Shown piece after piece: positions 59,004 to 64,000 of a stretch of 64,000 bases of DNA. The notes under the pieces are model-generated. The model had not been told where the DNA came from, did not search any database, and worked only from the letters and a program-made list of their open reading frames with translations. The stretch is from Fulvivirga imtechensis AK7. GTDB lineage: Bacteria > Bacteroidota > Bacteroidia > Cytophagales > Cyclobacteriaceae. The stretch spans positions 81,376 through 145,375 of the forward strand of contig NZ_AMZN01000051.1 of the NCBI RefSeq assembly GCF_000331535.1. Reading direction: 5' to 3'. The number at the start of each line of letters is the position of its first letter. Position 1 is the first letter of the stretch. The position numbers were made by a program, and so were the translations under genes.

Positions 59004-59593
59004 TGAGGGCTATCTTCTGAACTGAATGTTAAGGATACAATCCGCCATTTTCCATCGTGATTCAGCAAAGAAAAGAGATCAGTTCCCTTCCATTCCATCA
59101 TGTTTTTTTCTGAACCAAATCTGGCTTCATATCTGACCCATGCCTGTGCAAGGCCATTTTTAACGGTTATCTGAATGTCAATGGGTTTTTCTTCAAAAAC
59201 AGGCTGACTATCCGGGCCAAGATGCGTTTGAGCTATGAATTCATCAATTGTAGTGATATGCACCGATTCATTATTTTCTCCTTCTTTCTGCCATACCGTG
59301 GTGATTATGGCATCATCCCAAAAGTAGCTTCGGTAGGTTCTCCAGTCTCTTCGAGTCATGGTTTGATAGTAGGAAATGAGGAACATGTTTAATTCCTCTT
59401 TTGTGGAAAGCTGCTCATTTATAGTTTTATCATTACCACAACCATATAAAAGTGGTGTTAACACAAAAATGACCAATACAGACGTACTAAGTGTCTGCAA
59501 GTAAACGTTCCCGCCAAAGAGCAGGATAAAGTCCCAAAAAGCGGAGCGTACTGAGGTACGAGAGCATTTTTGGGGCAAGCCTAGCGCAGACAT
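59000..59593 (-). CDS. NTF2-like lipoprotein with an apparent start inside a repeat element
   Basis: The frame from the ATG at 59593 has 197 residues, but its first 35 or so are translated from MITE copy D. The true protein probably begins near a TTG at 59500 or 59476. That leaves a lipoprotein signal (SVLVIFVLTPLLYGC, Cys52 in the long numbering) and an NTF2/SnoaL-like domain (about 65-195) with FLISYYQTMTRRDW, HITTIDEFIAQ and KWRIVSLTF. Function is unknown. The downstream overlap with the L,D-transpeptidase gene suggests an envelope role. The ATG start may be a chance product of the insertion. Confidence 0.65.
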   Translation of the reverse strand: MSALGLPQKCSRTSVRSAFWDFILLFGGNVYLQTLSTSVLVIFVLTPLLYGCGNDKTINEQLSTKEELNMFLISYYQTMTRRDWRTYRSYFWDDAIITTVWQKEGENNESVHITTIDEFIAQTHLGPDSQPVFEEKPIDIQITVKNGLAQAWVRYEARFGSEKNMMEWKGTDLFSLLNHDGKWRIVSLTFSSEDSPQ

Positions 59594-59614
59594 TGGCTTT
59601 TTCTTAGAGACACT
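59490..59614 (+). repeat. MITE-like dispersed repeat, copy D
   Basis: The 125-bp element is bounded by AGTGTCTGCAAGTAAACG and TTTTTCTTAGAGACACT, with ACTA directly on both sides (59486-59489 and 59615-59618), a likely 4-bp target duplication. The 38-bp core at 59536-59573 is identical to that of copy A. The copy overlaps the 5' end of the NTF2-like lipoprotein frame. Confidence 0.8.
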
Positions 59615-59731
59615 ACTACTTTCATCACTGACCTGATTAGCAAGTAAATATAATTAAATTTCTGATGTTGAACACCAAGAAGTTATAAAGCTCACCTATC
59701 CCGTACCATAAGAATAGGTGAGTTAGTACTG

Positions 59732-61810
59732 TTAGTGTTTAAAAGTATATTGGGCAGATACGGTAAACCAACGGCCCTCCTGAGGATAAGCAAATCTGGT
59801 GGCCCCTCCCTGGTAATACCTGGTGTCAAGCAAATTCTTAACCCTCAGATCCATTACCAGGTCTTTAATTTTAACGTTCACCCCTGTGTTTAATATAAAA
59901 GCCGCATCCACATAATTGTCGGGTATGCTGGTATCTGTTCCAAGCGCTGTTATAGGAGAAAATTGCTCAGATACATACCTGGCCCCAAGGTTAAAAAGTA
60001 CATTTTCTGAAAGATGATAAGTACCTATAATGTTTGCGGTAAAAGAAGGGACGTTGGCAATTTTGGAATCATCCACACCATAGTCTTTCGAGTTAACTGC
60101 ATGTTGGTAAGTAGCATTGGCCATGAGGTCGAAATCACCCAGTTTCGTTCTTACCTGCTCTTCTATACCCCAGCTTGTAAGCGAACCGGCATTTCTGTAC
60201 TTGGGATCTGCAGGCCCTGCATTGGGGTCGCGATAGATAAAATCTGTTAAAGACTGATAAAAGAAATTGATATTGTTGAATACGCTGGAGTAGAACAATT
60301 TGGAATCGAGTGTAAGCTGCACAGCCTGTAAATTTTCAGGCTTCAGGTCTCGTGAACCGGAGTATGAAGCTAAGCTATTATAACGGTACCAATAAGGTGC
60401 ATCCACAAATGATTTGGAATACGAGAGCTTAATATTTTGTGATTCGGAAGCCTCGTATATGAAAGCAATTCTCGGACTTAAGGCCGTTACATTTTCTCCC
60501 TCATGGCGATCTTTATTGTCATAACGTATGCCTGCGTTGATCAGTAAGTTGTCTGTGAGGTTGTGCTTCCATTGAGTGAAGGCGGAATAAATGGTCTCTT
60601 CTCCCGGTTCAAGCAGCGGCACAGTAGTATCGAGGAAAGTATTAAGTACCCCAGTTCCTCCTGCAGCCTGTGCAAAGAAACTGTCATAGACATTCATCCA
60701 GTCAACTTGTGTGCCAATAAGGACATTACCCTTTCCATAGTTGAACGTCAATTGACTTATCCCACCCAAATCTCTGTCCCACCAGAACACAGCAAGGTTG
60801 ATAGGAGGGGTGCCTGAAGCAACCAAATTGCCAAATAGATTGCTGTTGTCACCATAAAGATCAATTCTAAAGTCGACAGATTTTCCGAAGGATGTTCCAT
60901 ACCCCACTTTTACACGTCTCATTTCCTGGCCGAGACCGGGCTCCTCGCCTAATATTTCATCAAAATCACCGGCATTGTATAACTCGCCTGTGCCTCCTCC
61001 ATCGGAAAAGGGCTGCTGTATCTTACCTCTGGTGGTATTGAAGAAGAAGTCGAACTTACCGATATTGGCCTGTAATCCTATGTCATAATCTCCCTGCACA
61101 GTACCCAAATAGGCCACCCCATCTTGTGTAGTGAAAGAGCTATAATCGTCAGCAGCATTAACTGCTCTTTTTTCACCATCGGCAGCGTAGTGATGACCCC
61201 AAACTAAAATATCTTTATTTTCACCCAAACCTGCACCTGCAACAGCCGACACATATACCTGGCCATGACTTCCTGTGCCCACCCTTACCCGGGTGCCCTC
61301 CAGCTCGGCTCCATCAATAGTGATGATGTTGATTACCGCTGAGAGAGAAACATTGCCATAAAGTGAAGAACCAGGGCCTCTTACTACCTCGATTTGCCTG
61401 ATCTTATCGAGATTGATACTATAATCCGGGTTAGCCATAGAGTAGGCTCTCGAGTTTAGTCGTTGGCCATTGACCAGGAATAATATCTTTTGCTGCGATG
61501 AGGCATAGATACCACGCATACTCACGTTCATTTCATTGTGATCCTCCACCGATGTAATGCCCGGGACATAAGTGATAAGGACCTCTTTCATGTTTCTGGC
61601 CCCAATGGCATTGATCATGTCTCGTGTAATTACCGTCATTGGCACAGGCGCTTTTAACATTGTTTCAGACTGTAATGATGCAGTCGTTACCTCTATGTTC
61701 ATTAATTCTTCAAGGGTCATTGTGTACAATGTCGTGTCGGGTTCTTGTGCATTTGACATTGCTGAAAATAGCATTAGGAGGAGCAAGAGTCCAAACTTTT
61801 GAGTGTTCAT
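59732..61810 (-). CDS. TonB-dependent receptor
   Basis: The 692-residue outer-membrane receptor has a signal peptide (to about residue 21), a TonB-box-like region, a plug domain (about 45-165, with TVITRDMINAIGARNMKEVL and IEVVRGPGSSLYG), and a barrel ending in the aromatic strand GRWFTVSAQYTFKH. It imports a large substrate, perhaps a siderophore, cobalamin or a copper/colicin-type ligand; the ligand cannot be read from the sequence. It is monocistronic. There is no SusD partner and no FecIR regulator nearby. Confidence 0.92.
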   Translation of the reverse strand: MNTQKFGLLLLLMLFSAMSNAQEPDTTLYTMTLEELMNIEVTTASLQSETMLKAPVPMTVITRDMINAIGARNMKEVLITYVPGITSVEDHNEMNVSMRGIYASSQQKILFLVNGQRLNSRAYSMANPDYSINLDKIRQIEVVRGPGSSLYGNVSLSAVINIITIDGAELEGTRVRVGTGSHGQVYVSAVAGAGLGENKDILVWGHHYAADGEKRAVNAADDYSSFTTQDGVAYLGTVQGDYDIGLQANIGKFDFFFNTTRGKIQQPFSDGGGTGELYNAGDFDEILGEEPGLGQEMRRVKVGYGTSFGKSVDFRIDLYGDNSNLFGNLVASGTPPINLAVFWWDRDLGGISQLTFNYGKGNVLIGTQVDWMNVYDSFFAQAAGGTGVLNTFLDTTVPLLEPGEETIYSAFTQWKHNLTDNLLINAGIRYDNKDRHEGENVTALSPRIAFIYEASESQNIKLSYSKSFVDAPYWYRYNSLASYSGSRDLKPENLQAVQLTLDSKLFYSSVFNNINFFYQSLTDFIYRDPNAGPADPKYRNAGSLTSWGIEEQVRTKLGDFDLMANATYQHAVNSKDYGVDDSKIANVPSFTANIIGTYHLSENVLFNLGARYVSEQFSPITALGTDTSIPDNYVDAAFILNTGVNVKIKDLVMDLRVKNLLDTRYYQGGATRFAYPQEGRWFTVSAQYTFKH

Positions 61811-61997
61811 AGTTGTGGGAATTTAATGTGAAAAAATAGACAACATAAGCAACTGGAAATCAAAAAATTGTTAATGAGTAAAAAATGCCCAGTTAAGTAA
61901 ATTATTAAATTATTTGATCAAAGTCAAGCCATGCAAGCGTTTGCATTAGTGTATTTGTCATCAATGCATCTAAAATCAAGGGATTATTTATTTTCAA

Positions 61998-62136
61998 ATG
62001 CCGTCATCCCGTATGTAACGCAGTGAAGATCCGGGATCTCCTCGCTATTGGCAGTGTCCGGGCTTCAGCTTCAGCCATGGATCAAGGGGATCCGGAATAT
62101 TTTCTCCGTTGCTCTGCGAAAATTTCAGGATAACAT
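61998..62136. repeat. Candidate GTCATCC-class palindromic repeat
   Basis: The 501-bp gap 61811-62311 contains a segment bounded by ATGCCGTCATCCCG and CAGGATAACAT (imperfect inverted ends), with an internal GATCCGGGATC palindrome (62028-62038). It resembles dispersed intergenic repeats of other bacteria but has no second full copy in this window. The rest of the gap (61811-61997 and 62137-62311) shows only the promoter region of the receptor gene and no coding sequence. Confidence 0.4.
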
Positions 62137-62311
62137 GGTATAAAACATATGGAACATTGGCAGGAGCTATAAGAGGGCAAGAGTGGGAGTAACCTCTTTA
62201 ATTAAGAGAATTGTCATATTGCCCTTAGTGTCTTTTACTAAGCCATTATAAGCGAGTACGGGCGATGAACGGATTGCCAACCGGACCAGGACACACAGTG
62301 AAGGGACGAGA

Positions 62312-62635
62312 TCAGACCCTCAGCTTGTTGCACAGTTCAAGGAATTCGTTCTTAAACTCCGGAAGTTGAGGCAGATTAAGATCGCCTAACTTGCGATTTA
62401 CCCGCTTGGCTGCTTGTGAATTTAAATCACTCAGGTAGTTCTGCTTTACCTCTACGGGCGTGTGGAACTCGTTGTGGAAGCGTTGCTTTTCGCGCTCTGT
62501 GCATTCTTTTATTCTCCGGAATTTTTCTCGTTCATGGACATTGAGAAAATCATTCTCTGATTTCCTTAACACTGGATCGAACGCCTTCCGATCCAGAAAT
62601 CTGATCAGTTTTTTTCTTTTTTCTTCAGCATTCAT
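62312..62635 (-). CDS. Hypothetical charged protein
   Basis: The 107-residue protein is rich in Lys, Arg and Glu. It opens MNAEEKRKKLIRFLDRKAF and has predicted helices throughout (NVHEREKFRRIKECTEREKQR); there is no signal peptide or recognisable domain. It is located 42 bp downstream of the HhH protein gene on the same strand. I do not recognise the family. The charged helical pattern suggests a cytoplasmic protein, possibly nucleic-acid associated. Confidence 0.65.
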   Translation of the reverse strand: MNAEEKRKKLIRFLDRKAFDPVLRKSENDFLNVHEREKFRRIKECTEREKQRFHNEFHTPVEVKQNYLSDLNSQAAKRVNRKLGDLNLPQLPEFKNEFLELCNKLRV

Positions 62636-62677
62636 AGTCGTATAATCGAATTATCCATTCCTTTTTTTAACTCCACA

Positions 62678-62881
62678 TTACTCTAATGTGGAGGCATTTC
62701 GGATCTTTTTCTCGGTTTCTCTATCCACATCTCCGATGTTATGCAGTTCATCGAAATTCGTAAATCCACCGGTTTTTTCCCGGTATCTGACAATAGAATC
62801 GGCTGTCGTATCATTTATTCCAATGATATTTTCTACAATATCCTTTTTGGATGCCTGGTTAAGATTTATTTTGAAAGCCAT
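62678..62881 (-). CDS. Helix-hairpin-helix (ComEA-like) small protein
   Basis: The 67-residue protein consists of one HhH unit: INLNQASKKDIVENIIGIND (residues 5-24), then TADSIVRYREKTGGFTNFDEL and a second hairpin NIGDVDRETEKKI. It resembles the DNA-binding core of ComEA but has no signal peptide or membrane anchor, so it probably binds DNA in the cytoplasm. It lies 42 bp upstream of the charged hypothetical gene and may share its transcript. Confidence 0.78.
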   Translation of the reverse strand: MAFKINLNQASKKDIVENIIGINDTTADSIVRYREKTGGFTNFDELHNIGDVDRETEKKIRNASTLE

Positions 62882-63019
62882 AGCTGTTTGTTTTTTTACT
62901 TAATCAATAAAAAAATCTGTGCCAAAGCGGAAGTATGCTGGCTTTCAATGCAGTTTAACATTGATGGTGTGAAATAAAATCATCAGGATGTGGCGGCAAG
63001 GCAAAGCCTGTGGATCGAT

Positions 63020-63559
63020 TTAACGAGGCTTGCCAGTCCAATATAAGACGCAACGTTCAAGCATGGGGTAGCCTTTGAGCTTTGGATGGTTAAATTCTTC
63101 CTTTAGGGTCATGCCTATTTTCTTCATTACTTTTTGAGAAGGTTTATTTACTTTTGGTGCAATGGCATATACCTCTTCCAGGTCTGGTTTTGCCAGGGCA
63201 TATTCAAGACATGCTTTGGCAGCTTCTGTGGCGAAGCCATTGTACCAATCTTCTTTCCTGATACGCCAGCCCATATCCACAAAGGGAGGGAACAGGCCAG
63301 TGAAATTCTGATGAAGAAGTCCGGTGAAGCCGATAAATTGCCCGGTATCAAGCCTGTCAACAGCAAAATAGCAGAAACCATGTTGGCTGAAGTGCTCTTG
63401 CATTCTTATTATAAATGCCTTTGATTCCTGTTTTGATGTCACACCAGGAAAGTACTTCATCACCTCATGGTCCTGATTCATCTTTGAGAAAGGTGGGAGG
63501 TCACTGTCTTGCCAATTTCTGAGGCCAAGCCTGTCCGTTTCGATGACGTAGTTGATCAT
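63020..63559 (-). CDS. GNAT N-acetyltransferase, RimJ/RimL-like
   Basis: The 179-residue protein starts with YVIETDRLGLRNW and continues through GRDxxGxG-like RKEDWYNGFATEAAKACLEYA (about 97-117) and KVNKPSQKVMKKIGMTL, the usual GNAT layout. It acetylates amino groups from acetyl-CoA; the acceptor is unknown. It is monocistronic, with a 95-bp gap before the upstream DUF1330 gene. Confidence 0.87.
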   Translation of the reverse strand: MINYVIETDRLGLRNWQDSDLPPFSKMNQDHEVMKYFPGVTSKQESKAFIIRMQEHFSQHGFCYFAVDRLDTGQFIGFTGLLHQNFTGLFPPFVDMGWRIRKEDWYNGFATEAAKACLEYALAKPDLEEVYAIAPKVNKPSQKVMKKIGMTLKEEFNHPKLKGYPMLERCVLYWTGKPR

Positions 63560-63654
63560 GTGATTTGTATTACACTTTTGAGACAGCCCCTTTTATCTAT
63601 CAATGAAAATATGATCAAGATTGACTAAGGTGGTTGTGATGCGATCTTTTCATA

Positions 63655-63942
63655 TCACACCCCATCTACAACAATCATTTGTGTATTAGCGGCCCTTTGT
63701 CTGATTACTTTTGCTTTTGTATAGTTTGCAGAACTCCACCATGCCTTGGCACGTTCTACGGTTGGGAACTCCAGCACAACGACACGTTCTGGTTGCCAGT
63801 CACCTTCCAGCGTTTCGGTATGTCCACCGCGAACGATAAACTTCCCGTCATATTCAGCAATTGTAGCAGGGGTAAGCTTTTTGTATTCTTCATATTCCTG
63901 CGGGTCGGTAATTGAGATATCTACGATAATATATGCAGCCAT
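63655..63942 (-). CDS. DUF1330 domain-containing protein
   Basis: The 95-residue protein has the DUF1330 pattern: AAYIIVDISITDPQEYEEYKKL at the start, central GKFIVRGGHTETLEGDW, then RVVVLEFPTVERAKAWW and a C-terminal MIVVDGV. The fold is a dimeric alpha/beta barrel; the function of the family is not established. It is monocistronic near the right edge; 63943-64000 contains no further gene. Confidence 0.85.
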   Translation of the reverse strand: MAAYIIVDISITDPQEYEEYKKLTPATIAEYDGKFIVRGGHTETLEGDWQPERVVVLEFPTVERAKAWWSSANYTKAKVIRQRAANTQMIVVDGV

Positions 63943-64000
63943 ATCTGAAAATTTTTATTTAACGTGAGTTCGATATAGTAGAACCGATTAAATTGTATTC

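Noticed and set aside
26682..59614. CRISPR array interpretation of the repeats
   Set aside because: Copies are far apart, differ in size, have inverted ends and no regular spacers, and no cas gene is present.
61811..61930. Cobalamin riboswitch upstream of the TonB receptor
   Set aside because: No B12-box-like sequence or expected stem pattern could be found in the AT-rich leader.

Overview
The window is a chromosomal segment of a member of the Bacteroidota, most likely of the Cytophagales type. The evidence is several secreted proteins with type IX secretion (T9SS) C-terminal sorting domains of both type A and type B, two PorP/SprF-like outer-membrane proteins, an XrtF-type exosortase, a zeaxanthin-type carotenoid cluster with a fused lycopene cyclase, a succinyl-CoA synthetase beta subunit of bacterial length, and few Shine-Dalgarno sequences. 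No rRNA, CRISPR array, phage or intact insertion sequence was seen. There is one tRNA gene (Arg, anticodon TCG).

Layout. 1-8108 (+): the end of a surface-polysaccharide operon. It holds a GNAT-like acyltransferase (cut by the window edge), a Wzy-like membrane protein, a CE4 deacetylase, a GT4 glycosyltransferase, a PglC-like initiating phosphoglycosyl transferase, two PglD-like acetyltransferases, an exosortase XrtF with its usual small membrane partner, and a PglE-like aminotransferase. 8172-15348 (+): a 1689-residue T9SS surface protein, then a 58-residue secreted protein ending in a PIGG/hydrophobic/basic exosortase-type sorting tail, then a PglF/WbpM-type UDP-sugar 4,6-dehydratase. The region therefore combines a bacillosamine-like sugar pathway with an exosortase and its probable substrate. 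15378-21747 (mostly -): housekeeping genes (DUF6089 barrel, tRNA-Arg, sucC, LolD-like ATPase, peroxiredoxin, MtaB, DinB-like protein, PorT-like barrel).

21914-39421 (+): a T9SS surface-protein region. It contains two PorP/SprF genes, each next to a type B-CTD protein: a 1047-residue FG-GAP/Ig/PKD protein and a giant protein of about 3836 residues with dozens of Ig-like repeats. The first PorP/SprF carries an unusual coiled-coil plus SPOR-like extension. 39623-46209 (-): a carotenoid/light-response operon with an ECF sigma factor, crtI, crtB, idi, photolyase, an SRPBCC protein, crtZ and a fused crtYcd. Just upstream (46380-47252, -) is a CarH-like MerR/B12 photoreceptor regulator that keeps the W-x9-EH and H-x-x-G cobalamin signatures. 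Short repeats with TGTTCA half-sites lie in front of the sigma gene and the regulator.

47439-52643 (+): a MacB/FtsX-type permease and a T9SS M43 metalloprotease. 52838-63942 (mostly -): methyltransferases, an ArsR-type regulator, a compact five-gene operon (arylamine NAT, DUF1835, GNAT, methyltransferase, DUF6506), an L,D-transpeptidase with an NTF2-like lipoprotein, a TonB-dependent receptor, and several small proteins.

The gaps between genes hold a family of MITE-like repeats of about 125-155 bp (copies at 17847, 26682, 58005 and 59490) with AGTGTCT...AGACACT-like ends. Three copies share a 38-bp hairpin core, one copy has a different palindromic repeat inside it, and one supplies the apparent start of a gene. 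All functional calls were made by reading the translations and motifs by eye; no database search was run.
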